From positions 124,001-188,000 of the forward strand of contig CAXSBC010000001.1 in assembly GCA_964236105.1 (NCBI GenBank): 64,000 nucleotides of DNA, read 5' to 3'. How positions within the stretch are numbered: position 1 is the first letter of the stretch; every line of letters starts with the position of its first letter. Source of the DNA: Lichenicola sp964236105. GTDB taxonomy: Bacteria > Pseudomonadota > Alphaproteobacteria > Acetobacterales > Acetobacteraceae. Under the pieces are notes generated by a model. It saw only the letters and a list, made by a program, of their open reading frames with translations, was not told the DNA's origin and did no database searches. The position numbers and the translations under genes were made by a program. Below, in pieces: positions 25,644 through 34,165 of this stretch.

Positions 25644-27137
25644 TCAGCCCCCGTGCACGATATCCAGGTCGGCGAAGCGGGTGAACTCGCCCTCGAAGAA
25701 CAGGTCGATCTTGCCGGTAGGACCATGGCGCTGCTTTTCCAGCAGCAGCTCGGCCTTGTTGTGGGCGAGCTCCATCTTGTGCTGCCAGCCTTCCATGGCG
25801 ACCTGGAACTTGTCGTTGCTGTCGAACATGGTCTCCTTGGGCATGCGCTGCTGCAGGTAGTACTCGTCGCGATAGACGAACATCACCGCATCGGCGTCCT
25901 GCTCGATCGAGCCGGATTCGCGCAGGTCCGAGAGCTGCGGGCGCTTGTCCTCGCGGCTCTCCACCTGGCGCGACAGCTGCGACAGCGCCAGCACCGGCAC
26001 CGCCAGCTCCTTGGCCAGCGCCTTCAGCCCCTGGGTGATCATCGAGATCTCCAGCACCCGGTTGTCCGGCTTGGTGCCGACCGCCGGGCGCATGAGCTGC
26101 AGGTAGTCCACCACCACCAGGCTGAGGCCCTTGGTGCGGTGCAGGCGCCGGCAGCGGGTGCGCATCGCCGACAGGCTGATCGCCGGCGTGTCGTCGATAT
26201 GCAGCGGCAGCGTCTGCAGCTCGCGGCTGACCTGGACGAAGCGGTCGAACTCCTTCTGGCCGATCTCGCCGCGCCGGATGCGCTCGCCCGAAACCCGACT
26301 CTCCTCGGACAGCAGGCGCGTGGCGAGCTGCTCGGAGCTCATCTCCAGCGAGAAGATCGCCACCGACCCGCGCGGCGTGACGCCGGTCTCGCGCGCCTCC
26401 TGCATCAGCGAGCGGGCGGCGCCGAAGGCGATCTTGGTGGCAAGCGCCGTCTTGCCCATCGCCGGACGGCCGGCCAGGATCAGCAGGTCGGACGGATGCA
26501 GGCCGCCGATCTTCTTGTCGAGGTCGCGCAGGCCGGTGGTCAGGCCGCTGACCGCGCCGGTGCGCATGAACGCCTTCTCGGCGATGCCGATGGCGTCGGT
26601 CAGCGCGCGCTCGAAGGTGATGAAGCCGCCATCCTGGCCCTTGTCGGTGGCCAGCTTGAACAGCGTCTCCTCGGCCGCCTCGATCTGGCTGGAGCCGTCG
26701 AGCTCGGGGTCCAGCCCGAAGGCGTTGTTGACCACGGTCTCGCCGATATCGATCAGCTGGCGGCGGATCCAGGCGTCGTGGATAGCGCGGCCGTACTCGC
26801 CGGCATTGATGATGCCGACCATCGCGGTCAGCAGCTGGGCGAGGTAGGCGGTGCCGCCGACCTCGTCGAGGATGCCGGAATGCTCGAACTCGGCCTTCAG
26901 CGTCACCGCGTCGGCAAGCTGCCCCGCCTCCACCCGGCGCACGATCGACTGGTAGATGCGGCCATGCACTGGGTCGATGAAGTGCTCGGGTGCGAGGAAC
27001 TCGGCGATCCGCTCATAGGCCTTGTTGTTGGCCAGCAGCGCGCCGAGCAGGGCCTGCTCGGCGGCCTGGTTCGAGGGCGGCAGGCGCTGCGACAGGCCGA
27101 GCAGGGATTCGCGGGTGGCGGGTTCGATCTGGTTCAC
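25644..27137 (-). CDS. dnaB: Replicative DNA helicase DnaB
   Basis: A 497-residue helicase. The N-terminal DnaB domain (PPSNQAAEQALLGALLANN ...) is followed by the RecA-like motor with Walker A GRPAMGKTA near residues 216-224, the DDTP motif and the C-terminal LSQLSRQVESREDKRPQLSDLRESG (split here as the conserved LSQLSR and SDLRESG boxes). No intein. GTG 27137 is the only possible upstream start, because an in-frame TAG lies 12 bp before it; the GGGAG nearby is too close to serve as an ordinary ribosome-binding site. DnaA-box-like sites lie 37-66 bp upstream. Confidence 0.95.
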   Translation of the reverse strand: MNQIEPATRESLLGLSQRLPPSNQAAEQALLGALLANNKAYERIAEFLAPEHFIDPVHGRIYQSIVRRVEAGQLADAVTLKAEFEHSGILDEVGGTAYLAQLLTAMVGIINAGEYGRAIHDAWIRRQLIDIGETVVNNAFGLDPELDGSSQIEAAEETLFKLATDKGQDGGFITFERALTDAIGIAEKAFMRTGAVSGLTTGLRDLDKKIGGLHPSDLLILAGRPAMGKTALATKIAFGAARSLMQEARETGVTPRGSVAIFSLEMSSEQLATRLLSEESRVSGERIRRGEIGQKEFDRFVQVSRELQTLPLHIDDTPAISLSAMRTRCRRLHRTKGLSLVVVDYLQLMRPAVGTKPDNRVLEISMITQGLKALAKELAVPVLALSQLSRQVESREDKRPQLSDLRESGSIEQDADAVMFVYRDEYYLQQRMPKETMFDSNDKFQVAMEGWQHKMELAHNKAELLLEKQRHGPTGKIDLFFEGEFTRFADLDIVHGG

Positions 27138-27173
27138 GCTCCCAGTCTAGCGCACAACCGACGGCGGCAGGGC

Positions 27174-27203
27174 TGTGGATAACGTGTGCAGGGCGGTGGA
27201 TAA
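27174..27203 (-). promoter_or_regulatory. Pair of DnaA-box-like sites upstream of dnaB
   Basis: TGTGGATAA at 27174-27182 is the exact reverse complement of the DnaA box TTATCCACA. GGTGGATAA at 27195-27203 differs by one base. The two sites have the same orientation and are 21 bp apart, two helical turns, which suits cooperative DnaA binding. They could regulate dnaB expression. A minor initiation site is less likely as no AT-rich unwinding element is next to them. Confidence 0.5.
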
Positions 27204-27227
27204 CGGGGGTTGTCGGGCCAGGCAAGG

Positions 27228-27303
27228 CTGGGCTCTGCCCAGACCCGCCAAAGGCTGGCCTTTGGAAACCGGATCAGGAAACTGGGAGCTCAGGGGGGCG
27301 TCC
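27228..27303. repeat. Intergenic multi-hairpin repeat / terminator region
   Basis: Two perfect inverted repeats lie in tandem: CTGGGC-TCT-GCCCAG (27228-27242) and CCAAAGGC-TG-GCCTTTGG (27248-27265). A third, weaker stem CTCAGG/CCTGAG follows near 27289-27308 at the 3' end of the AGE-family gene. This string resembles the hairpin repeats common between genes in Acetobacteraceae. It lies between the 3' end of the AGE gene and the 5' side of dnaB and can serve as a terminator for the former. Confidence 0.5.
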
Positions 27304-28539
27304 TGAGGGGGTTGGTAGCCGGTCAAGCTCCACCCATGCAGACATGACATGATAGAGCGAGCTGGTCGGGATCTTGTCGATCGCCGGCCGGCCGAACGGA
27401 TCGAGCCGGTCGATCCAGGTTCCGGGCGGCAGCACCCCGCCCTCGGCGCCGACCAGGTAGCGGGTCAGCAGGTTGTCGGCGGTGCGCACGATGCCGGCAA
27501 GCCGGCTCCGGGCCTCGTCCGCATCGGCGCGCAGCACGGCCATCCGGTGCAGCACGCAATGCGCCTTGAGCATCTCGGTCTGCGGCCAGAGCCGGGACGA
27601 GCCGAGGCGCAGGCTGCCGTCGCGGGCGATCTCGTCGCGCACCAGCCCGGTCTCGGGCCCGACGCCGTGGCGCAGGCAGACGCCGTCGAGCCGGCGGATG
27701 AGCGCGCCGGTGGCCCGGCCGGTCAGGGCCTGATGCCGGTCCAGCAGCCAGATCCATTCCGCGTGATGCCCCGGCTCCACCTTTTCGCCGTCGAGGCCGG
27801 CGGCGCGCCGCCAGTCCTCGCTGAAATACTCGCCCAGCGTGCCGCTGGCGGCTTCCAGGAAGACACGGCCGAACAGCTCGACGAGCTCGGTCGCCAGCAC
27901 CGCCCAGCGCTCGTCGCCGGACGTCTCGAGCAGCGCCAGGGCGGCTTCCAGCAGGTGCATGTGCGGGTTCTGCTGCCGCCAGCCGAACTCGGCCGGCTCG
28001 GCATTGGCGAAGCCGCCGGACGGGCGCGCCATGCGCCGGCGCAGGAACTCCAGCGTCCGCTCGGCCTGGCGCAGCGCCGCCGCCTCGCCGGTCAGGCGGT
28101 GGTAGCGCGCCAGCGCGAACAGCACGAAGGCGAGGTCGTAGAGGTCGTTGGCCGCATCCAGCACGCGTCCCTCGCGATCGAGCAGGCGCGCCCAGCCGCC
28201 ATCGGCCGCGGCACCGCGTCGGCTCATGAAGCGGTGCAGCCCGGCAGCGATCTCGGCGGCCCCCGGCGCGTCGCGCGCGGCGGCCTCGGAGAAGACGTAG
28301 AGCTGGCGGGCCTGCACCCGCATCCGCTTGAAGCCGGGATCCACCGGCTGGCCGGTCGGCGACAGATGCTCGCACGCGCCGCGGAAGCGGCCGTCCGGAC
28401 CCGGCCGGTCGAGGCCGACGCTCGACCAGAACGGCAGCGCCAGGCCGAACAGCCAGTCGCGCAGCGCCTCGCGCACCCGGACGGTCCCGGCTGCCGTCCC
28501 GGCTGCCACCGTGACGGCGCGAGGCTCAGGGCCCGGCAT
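27274..28539 (-). CDS. AGE-family sugar isomerase/epimerase
   Basis: A 421-residue protein of the N-acylglucosamine 2-epimerase / mannose isomerase (alpha6/alpha6-barrel) family. Landmarks are QARQLYVFSEAA (residues about 76-87), DLYDLAFVLFALA (about 132), the NPHMHLLEAALAL motif with the conserved His (about 190), and GHHAEWIWLLDRH (about 257). These His residues line the active site in the family. The product could be mannose-6-phosphate isomerase-like, or act on free mannose/fructose. It overlaps hldE by 14 bp and is the downstream partner, so it may feed sugar into nucleotide-heptose synthesis. Confidence 0.8.
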   Translation of the reverse strand: MPGPEPRAVTVAAGTAAGTVRVREALRDWLFGLALPFWSSVGLDRPGPDGRFRGACEHLSPTGQPVDPGFKRMRVQARQLYVFSEAAARDAPGAAEIAAGLHRFMSRRGAAADGGWARLLDREGRVLDAANDLYDLAFVLFALARYHRLTGEAAALRQAERTLEFLRRRMARPSGGFANAEPAEFGWRQQNPHMHLLEAALALLETSGDERWAVLATELVELFGRVFLEAASGTLGEYFSEDWRRAAGLDGEKVEPGHHAEWIWLLDRHQALTGRATGALIRRLDGVCLRHGVGPETGLVRDEIARDGSLRLGSSRLWPQTEMLKAHCVLHRMAVLRADADEARSRLAGIVRTADNLLTRYLVGAEGGVLPPGTWIDRLDPFGRPAIDKIPTSSLYHVMSAWVELDRLPTPSGRPPELPVS

Positions 28540-30055
28540 CGGCCCGATCCCGGACGCCCGGGTCCCGACCGTCCGGCTCCGCCTCGCTCAGCCGGATGCG
28601 GGCGATGGTGGCCGTGGTGGAGGCGCCCGGCAGCAGGCGCGCCAGCAGCAGCCGGCCGCCCGCCTCCCGCACCTCGCGCGCGCCCACCACCTGCTCCGGC
28701 GCGTAGTCGGCGCCCTTCACCAGCAGGTCCGGCAGCAGGGCGCGGATCAGCGCGAGCGGGGTGTCGTCCTCGAAGGCGACCACCGCATCGACGTGGCGCA
28801 CGGACGCCATCACCTGCGCCCGCGCGGCCAGCCTGTTCACCGGTCGCGACGGGCCCTTCAGCCGCGCCACGCTGGCGTCGCTGTTCAGCCCCACCACCAG
28901 CCGGTCGCAGGCCGCGCGCGCCGCCGCCAGCAGCGCCACGTGGCCCGGATGCAGGATGTCGAAGCAGCCGTTGGTGAAGCCCACCGCCAGCCCCTGCGCC
29001 TTCCAGCGCGCCACCAGCCCCAGCACGCGCGGCAGCGAGGACAGGCCGCCGATCGTGCCGCCCTCGCCCGCCCTGCCCTCGCCGGTCGGGTCGCCGAGCT
29101 CCTGGTCGTGCAGGTCGAGCTCCTCCATCACCTCGGCGATGTCGGCGGTGGCGGTGCCGAGCTTGCCGACCACCACGCCGGCGGCCGCGTTGGCGATGTG
29201 CATCGCCTGCTCGAGCGTGCGGCCGGAGGCATGCGCCAGCGCCAGGGCGGCGATCACCGTGTCGCCGGCGCCGGACACGTCGAACACCTCTCGCGCGCGC
29301 GAGCGGACCGAGTGCGTGCCGCCCGCCCGCTCGACCAGGATCATGCCCTTCTCGGAGCGGGTGGCGAGGATCGCGCCGGCCTCGGACTGCGCCATCACCG
29401 CGCGCGCGGCGGCCTCGACCTCGGCCTCGCTCTCGACGGCAAGGCCGGAGGCGGCGCCGAGCTCGCGGGCGTTCGGGGTGATGCAGGTGGCACCCCGGTA
29501 GCGCGAGAAGTCGCGCGACTTCGGGTCCACGAACACCGCGATCCGATGGGCGGCCGCCAGCGCGATCGCGCGCGCGATCACCGCCTCGCCCAGCACGCCC
29601 TTGCCGTAGTCGGACAGCAGCAGCACCGAGGCGCCGGCGGCGTGGGCCTCCATCGCGGCGATCAGCGCCGCCTGCTCGTCCGGCTGCAGCGCGAGGCGGC
29701 TCTCCTCGTCGGCGCGCACCACCTGCTGGCGGGCGGCGATGAAGCGGGTCTTGCAGACGGTCGGCCGCGCGGCTGAGGCCGCCATCGCGTCGACCAGCCC
29801 GGGCATCGCGCCGACCAGCCGCCGCAGCGCCGCCCCCGCCTCGTCATGGCCGAGCAGCCCGACCAGGATCGCCCGGCCGCCGAGCGACAGGATGTTGTGC
29901 GCGACGTTGCCGACGCCGCCCGGCATCTCGCGGGTGCGGGTCAGGCGCAGCACCGGCACCGGCGCCTCGGGCGAGATCCGCTCCATCTCGCCATACAGGT
30001 AGCGGTCGAGCATCACGTCGCCGACGCACAGCACGGTCAGGTTCGAGAAGTCCAT
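28526..30055 (-). CDS. hldE: Bifunctional heptose-7-phosphate kinase / heptose-1-phosphate adenylyltransferase
   Basis: A 509-residue fusion enzyme for ADP-heptose, the precursor of the LPS inner core. The N-terminal ribokinase-like kinase (residues about 1-325) has GGVGNVAHNI near residue 47 and the anion-hole motif SGAGDT near residue 260. The C-terminal nucleotidyltransferase begins at GFTNGCFDILHPGHV (about residue 357), with the HxGH motif. Both halves appear intact, so the cell can make ADP-heptose. Followed by the AGE gene (14-bp overlap) and preceded closely (9 bp) by gmk in the same direction. Confidence 0.94.
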   Translation of the reverse strand: MDFSNLTVLCVGDVMLDRYLYGEMERISPEAPVPVLRLTRTREMPGGVGNVAHNILSLGGRAILVGLLGHDEAGAALRRLVGAMPGLVDAMAASAARPTVCKTRFIAARQQVVRADEESRLALQPDEQAALIAAMEAHAAGASVLLLSDYGKGVLGEAVIARAIALAAAHRIAVFVDPKSRDFSRYRGATCITPNARELGAASGLAVESEAEVEAAARAVMAQSEAGAILATRSEKGMILVERAGGTHSVRSRAREVFDVSGAGDTVIAALALAHASGRTLEQAMHIANAAAGVVVGKLGTATADIAEVMEELDLHDQELGDPTGEGRAGEGGTIGGLSSLPRVLGLVARWKAQGLAVGFTNGCFDILHPGHVALLAAARAACDRLVVGLNSDASVARLKGPSRPVNRLAARAQVMASVRHVDAVVAFEDDTPLALIRALLPDLLVKGADYAPEQVVGAREVREAGGRLLLARLLPGASTTATIARIRLSEAEPDGRDPGVRDRADAGP

Positions 30056-30064
30056 GGCCCGGTC

Positions 30065-30715
30065 TCAGCCGAAGCCCCGCACCAGACCGGCCATGCCGAG
30101 CTGGCGGACGGTGGCGATGCGGGCGGCGTTCAGCACCGCGTGCGCGTCGCGGATGGCGCGCTCCAGCACCTCGTTGACGATGACGTGGTCGAACTCGCGC
30201 CAGTGCGCGATCTCGTCGCGGGCGGCCGCCATGCGGCGGTCGATCTCGCCCCCGTCGTCGGCGGCGCGCGCGCGCAGCCGGCTTTCCAGGACCGGCAGCG
30301 AGGGCGGCAGCACGAACAGGCTGACCACGTCCGCCGGCAGGGCCGCGCGCAGCTGCCGGTGGCCCTGCCAGTCGATGTCGAACACCATGTCGCGGCCGGA
30401 TGCGAGGCAGCTCTCGACCGCCGCGCGCGGGGTGCCGTAGCCGCGGCCGAACACGGTGGCCCATTCCAGCAGCTCGCCCGCCTCCGCCATCGCCGCGAAC
30501 TGCTCGGGCGAGCGGAAGAAATAGTGCACGCCCTCCCTCTCGCCCGGACGCGGCTGGCGGGTGGTGACGCTGACCGAGTGCATCAGCTCCGGCTCGGCCG
30601 CCCGCAGCGCGTTGGCGATCGTGCTCTTGCCGGCGCCGGACGGGGCCGAGATCACCAGGCAGAGGCCGCGTCGTTCGGCGGGACGGCTTCTCTGGCCCGG
30701 GTCGGACGGCGGCAT
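30065..30715 (-). CDS. gmk: Guanylate kinase
   Basis: A 216-residue enzyme phosphorylating GMP to GDP. P-loop APSGAGKST at residues 24-32, GMP-binding SVTTRQPRPGEREGVHYFF and the FDIDWQGHRQL segment are all standard. Start ATG 30715 is chosen because the P-loop then lies at the usual distance; the open frame continues upstream to 31258 but overlaps the oppositely coded SDR gene. It is divergent from the SDR gene (109-bp gap). Confidence 0.94.
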   Translation of the reverse strand: MPPSDPGQRSRPAERRGLCLVISAPSGAGKSTIANALRAAEPELMHSVSVTTRQPRPGEREGVHYFFRSPEQFAAMAEAGELLEWATVFGRGYGTPRAAVESCLASGRDMVFDIDWQGHRQLRAALPADVVSLFVLPPSLPVLESRLRARAADDGGEIDRRMAAARDEIAHWREFDHVIVNEVLERAIRDAHAVLNAARIATVRQLGMAGLVRGFG

Positions 30716-30824
30716 GGAAGGCTCCCCGGCGGCAGGCCCGGCCGCCTGGCCGGGCGGTCCGCGACGTTGAAGGCGCAGTTGTCCGGCGCGTCCCTCGTAT
30801 CGCGCGGCCGGAGGCTGTCCTAGC

Positions 30825-31631
30825 ATGGCCGGCATGAAACGGAATGTGGTTCTCATCACCGGCGCCTCCTCCGGCATCGGCCAGGCGCTCGCCCTCGACT
30901 GCGCGGCCGCCGGGCGGGTGCTGCATCTGTCCGGACGCGACGCGGCCCGGCTGGCGGACACCGAGGCCGCCTGCGTCGCGCGCGGTGCCGTGGTGCGTGC
31001 CCGCGTGCTCGACGTGGCCGACCGCGCGGCGATGGAGGCCTGGATCGGCGAGGCCGGGCCGCTCGACCTGGTGCTGGCCTGCGCCGGCATCTCCGGCAGG
31101 CCGCATCCAGCGACGGCAGACGGGCCTGCGCAGGAGGACCCCGAGCAGGTGCGGCGCATCCTGGCGACCAACGTCGACGGGGTGCTGAACACCGTGCTGC
31201 CGGCGGTGGCCGCGATGCAGCGCCAGCCGCGCGGGCCGGACGGGACGCGCGGGCGCATCGCGGCGATCGCCTCGGTCGCGGGCTACGTCTCGTTCCCGAC
31301 GGCGCCGAGCTACTGCGCCTCCAAGGCGGCGGTGGATCGCTGGATGATCGCCACCGGCGCCAACCTGCAGCCGGCCGGCATCGTGCTGAGCTCGGTCGCC
31401 TGCGGCTTCGTGCGCTCGCGCATGACGGCGCAGAACGACTTCCCGATGCCGGGCCTGATGGACGCGGACCGGGCGGCGCGGCTGATCCTGGACGGAATCG
31501 AGGCCGGCCGTCGTCGCATCGTGTTCCCCTGGTGGATGGCCGCCGGCGCGCGGCTCATGGACCTGCTGCCGCTGCGCCTTAGCGAAGCGATCCTGGCGCG
31601 CCAGCCGGCGAAGGCGGCCGGATCGCTATAG
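30825..31631 (+). CDS. SDR-family NAD(P)-dependent oxidoreductase
   Basis: A 268-residue classical short-chain dehydrogenase. Cofactor motif GASSGIG at 13-19, NAG-type motif as ACAG near residue 86, the active-site Y163-x3-K167 in SYCASKAA and the Ser in AIASVAGY are all present. The second half (RIVFPWWMAAGARLMDLLPL) is the pattern of sugar/lipid-type SDRs with a hydrophobic C-terminal helix. Substrate unknown. It ends with TAG 31629-31631, sharing the palindrome CTATAG with the stop of the convergent MFS gene. Confidence 0.85.
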   Translation: MAGMKRNVVLITGASSGIGQALALDCAAAGRVLHLSGRDAARLADTEAACVARGAVVRARVLDVADRAAMEAWIGEAGPLDLVLACAGISGRPHPATADGPAQEDPEQVRRILATNVDGVLNTVLPAVAAMQRQPRGPDGTRGRIAAIASVAGYVSFPTAPSYCASKAAVDRWMIATGANLQPAGIVLSSVACGFVRSRMTAQNDFPMPGLMDADRAARLILDGIEAGRRRIVFPWWMAAGARLMDLLPLRLSEAILARQPAKAAGSL

Positions 31632-32837
31632 GCTCCCGCCGTCGGACGGCCGCAGACAGGGCCGCAAGGCGAGGATGAGAGGCAGGATCAGGGCCGCGGT
31701 CGCGGCGGCGGCGAGGATGCCGACGGTCTGGCTGCTGCGATCGGCCACGGCGCCGTAGAGGATCGGCGCCAGCCCGCCGGAGCCGATCACGCTGGTGTAG
31801 AAGATGGCGAACGCCCGTCCGGCATTCCCCTCCGGCGCCAGCTCCGGCACCGTGCCGTAGAGCACCGACGAGGTGCCGTTGAGGACGATGCCAAGCAGCG
31901 GCAGGACGACCAGCATCGGCACCAGCGGCATGAACAGGGTGGCCGCGATCAGGGCCGCCGTGGCCGCCTCCGTCGCGAGCACGGTGCCGGCCACGCCCAG
32001 ATGCTGCCCGAGCCAGCTGCAGGTCGCCTTGCCGAGCGCGCCGCCGACGAAGAGCAGCGCCAGCCCCAGCCCGACGGTCGCCGAGGTGCCGCCGCGGCCA
32101 TGGATGAGGAAGGGCAGGAACAGCAGGTATCCCATGCGGGCCGCGGTATCGAGCGCGCCGATGATCGTCAGCAGCCAGAAGCCGGCCCGGCGTCGGCCGC
32201 CCGCCGCCAGCGCCGGCGCGGCGTCTGCCGCAGGCGTTCGCGCCGGCGCCAGCAGCAGCAGCCCGGCCGTGACGCCAAGGCCCAGCAGCGCCAGCAGGCC
32301 CAGCACCGGACGCCAGGCGAGGAGCGGCAGCAGCAGGGAAGCGAGCGCCGGCAGCGTCGCCTTTCCGAGGTCGCCGGAGAAGTTGTAGATGCCGAGTGGC
32401 CCGCGCGACGCCGCCCCATAGGTCTCGGCGACCAGCTGCGAGGCGCGCGGATGCTGGATGCTCGATCCGAGGCCGGCTGCCACGAGCCCGACGCACAGGC
32501 CCGCGAAGCCGAGCGGCAGCGCCATGACCAGGAAGCCCGCCGCGGCGACGAGGGTCGACAGCGCCAGCGCCGCGCGCGGCGAGAGTGGCCGCAGCAGCCG
32601 GTCGCCCGGCAGCTGCAGGCCGCCCATGGTGACGTAGTAGAGCGCCCGCACCACCGCGAGGCTGGCATAGGAAAGGTGGAACTGCGCCTGCCAGACCGGC
32701 ATGAAGGCATAGAGCCCGTCGGTGTAGCCGTCATGCAGCGCGTGGGCGAGGCAGGCTGCCCACAGGGTGCGGCGCCGCGATGACGTGCCCGGCGCCGAGG
32801 TCGGGCGGTCGGTGCCGGCCAAATCCAAGATCTGCAT
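31626..32837 (-). CDS. MFS transporter, Fsr (fosmidomycin-resistance)-like
   Basis: A 403-residue, 12-helix transporter. The first helix has HALHDGYTDGLYAFMPV, the His/Asp pattern typical of Fsr-type MFS proteins, and the next loop has the SIQHPRASQLVAETYG motif near residue 125. The family exports fosmidomycin and related small acids, or acts on unknown metabolites. Start ATG 32837. It converges with the SDR gene (6-bp overlap at CTATAG). Upstream is the 551-bp spacer leading into the low-GC island. Confidence 0.78.
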   Translation of the reverse strand: MQILDLAGTDRPTSAPGTSSRRRTLWAACLAHALHDGYTDGLYAFMPVWQAQFHLSYASLAVVRALYYVTMGGLQLPGDRLLRPLSPRAALALSTLVAAAGFLVMALPLGFAGLCVGLVAAGLGSSIQHPRASQLVAETYGAASRGPLGIYNFSGDLGKATLPALASLLLPLLAWRPVLGLLALLGLGVTAGLLLLAPARTPAADAAPALAAGGRRRAGFWLLTIIGALDTAARMGYLLFLPFLIHGRGGTSATVGLGLALLFVGGALGKATCSWLGQHLGVAGTVLATEAATAALIAATLFMPLVPMLVVLPLLGIVLNGTSSVLYGTVPELAPEGNAGRAFAIFYTSVIGSGGLAPILYGAVADRSSQTVGILAAAATAALILPLILALRPCLRPSDGGSL

Positions 32838-33388
32838 CCTGTCGCCCCGAGCTTCCCTGGCCCGATCCTAGACAGCGACGTTTTCGAGAACTAGCAGGAG
32901 ATTTCTCGCCCTACCCGTCAGCTTTCCTCACGGGCTCGATCTACTACCTGACCTGTGATCCGAATCTATAGGCTTGGCTGGAACAGGACCGGCTGCCGGC
33001 AATCATCGGCTTCATCGCGCCGCTACATGACATCACCATGACCCTGGTGATGCACTGGCTGGACCGGCGGCGAAACGACTGGCTGACAGCGTATCTGTCG
33101 GCGGTGTGGGAAAAGCGGTCGGGTGCTCGTTCTTGAAGTCCGCTTTGCGCCTCATCTCCGACACTCAGCCGTCTGAACTCACATCTCGGAAGCGGACACT
33201 CCTGCTTGGCTGCCAAATGACGGGGTGTGGTGGGAAGCCGCCTATCCGCATCGGAGTAGAACGTCGAGAAAGCGGACGCTCTCGGAACAGCGTACATGCC
33301 GAAGGCAGACCGGCAGCCAAGGAGTAGTAGGAGCGAGAAGCCGCCATTTGCTATCGCTCATACTTCAATTTAAGGCGGACCTCCGCAT
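32838..33388. other. Repeat-containing spacer, left flank of the TcmP island
   Basis: No intact gene. One plus-strand frame without a start (32972-33136, reading AWLEQDRLPAIIGFIAPLHD ...) looks like the eroded C-terminus of an unknown protein; it is preceded in frame by a TAG. The right half holds several copies of an AGCGGAC-type motif (33138-33144 reverse, 33191-33197, 33271-33277) and one arm of an inverted repeat (33299-33350). This is the junction between core genome and the island. Confidence 0.5.
33299..33350 (+). repeat. Left arm of diverged inverted repeat flanking TcmP/DUF5131
   Basis: The plus strand here, with CCGAAGGCAGACCGGCAGCC then GGAGCGAGAAGCCG, aligns with the reverse complement of 35647-35700 at about three of four bases by eye, allowing one to two gaps. 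The arm overlaps no gene. It belongs to the same motif family as the AGCGGAC repeats just to the left. Confidence 0.5.
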
Positions 33389-34165
33389 TCAGAGGAGTTG
33401 TGCGTGCTGCTCTACTAGACGCTGCCGCTGGCGAGGCCACTCACTCCAGATGCGGCCATCTAAAGTGCGGCCGGCGCGTTTCTTGTTCACGCCTCCCCAT
33501 TGTTTAAAGTGGAAAGCGACGCTCGCTCTAACACATTGATCGCGTATTGATCGCACCCACTCGGCTTCTATAGGGCGTGATCCAGGGCCGCTTTCGCCAC
33601 CTGCAATAGCCCAGTCAATGCCCGCTAAATTCAAGGCGCTAAGTGGACCTAAAAGCGGCTCTAAACTAAGAAACTTGACGGCTGCTGGCGTGCGTCGAAG
33701 GTGATCTATGCGCCAAGTATAGTCAGAGTTTTCAACGCTCACGCCCATCCAGACGTTTGATGGCCATGGTAGTTCAGCACCAAGGCGCTCTAGGTTTTCA
33801 GCACGCTTTGTTAAGACCTGATAAGTATGCTGTGGTGTCTCCTTCATGACCTGAAACACTTGTCTAACAAAGTCTAACGGCACATCTTCGTGGAAGATGT
33901 CTGACATACTGTTGACAAAGATCATACGTCCAATCTTCCACTCACGCGGCGCGACGAGAGCCTTCTGATCAACCGATATTTTGCCGTTCCATTTGGCACG
34001 TCCGCCGGAGATACGAGTGGTGCCGGCGTATTTTGCTTGCCCCATCGCTTCAAGCCGCGCTGCCATCCGCATAGCATAGCAATTTGTGCAACCCGGCGAA
34101 ATTATAGTACAACCGGCAACAGGGTTCCAGGTGGACTCAGTCCATTCGATGCTAGACTTACTCAT
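33389..34165 (-). CDS. Three-Cys-motif protein, DUF5131 (phage Gp37/Gp68 family)
   Basis: A 258-residue protein. The N-terminal signature IEWTESTWNPVAGC is followed by the cysteine cluster C19-x6-C26-x2-C29 (GCTIISPGCTNCYA), which resembles a radical-SAM cluster with a longer first gap. Further conserved blocks are IFVNSMSDIFHEDVP, YQVLTKRAENL, WMGVSVEN and WAIAGGESGPGSRP. The family is found in phages and bacterial accessory regions and has no proven activity; an Fe-S/SAM chemistry is inferred. It overlaps the upstream tcmP by 4 bp (ATGA) and has the same low GC, so the two form one unit. Confidence 0.85.
   Translation of the reverse strand: MSKSSIEWTESTWNPVAGCTIISPGCTNCYAMRMAARLEAMGQAKYAGTTRISGGRAKWNGKISVDQKALVAPREWKIGRMIFVNSMSDIFHEDVPLDFVRQVFQVMKETPQHTYQVLTKRAENLERLGAELPWPSNVWMGVSVENSDYTWRIDHLRRTPAAVKFLSLEPLLGPLSALNLAGIDWAIAGGESGPGSRPIEAEWVRSIRDQCVRASVAFHFKQWGGVNKKRAGRTLDGRIWSEWPRQRQRLVEQHAQLL

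Noticed and set aside
33176..33300. AGCGGAC repeats as a CRISPR array
   Set aside because: The copies are short, irregularly spaced and in both orientations, without uniform spacers; no cas genes are present.
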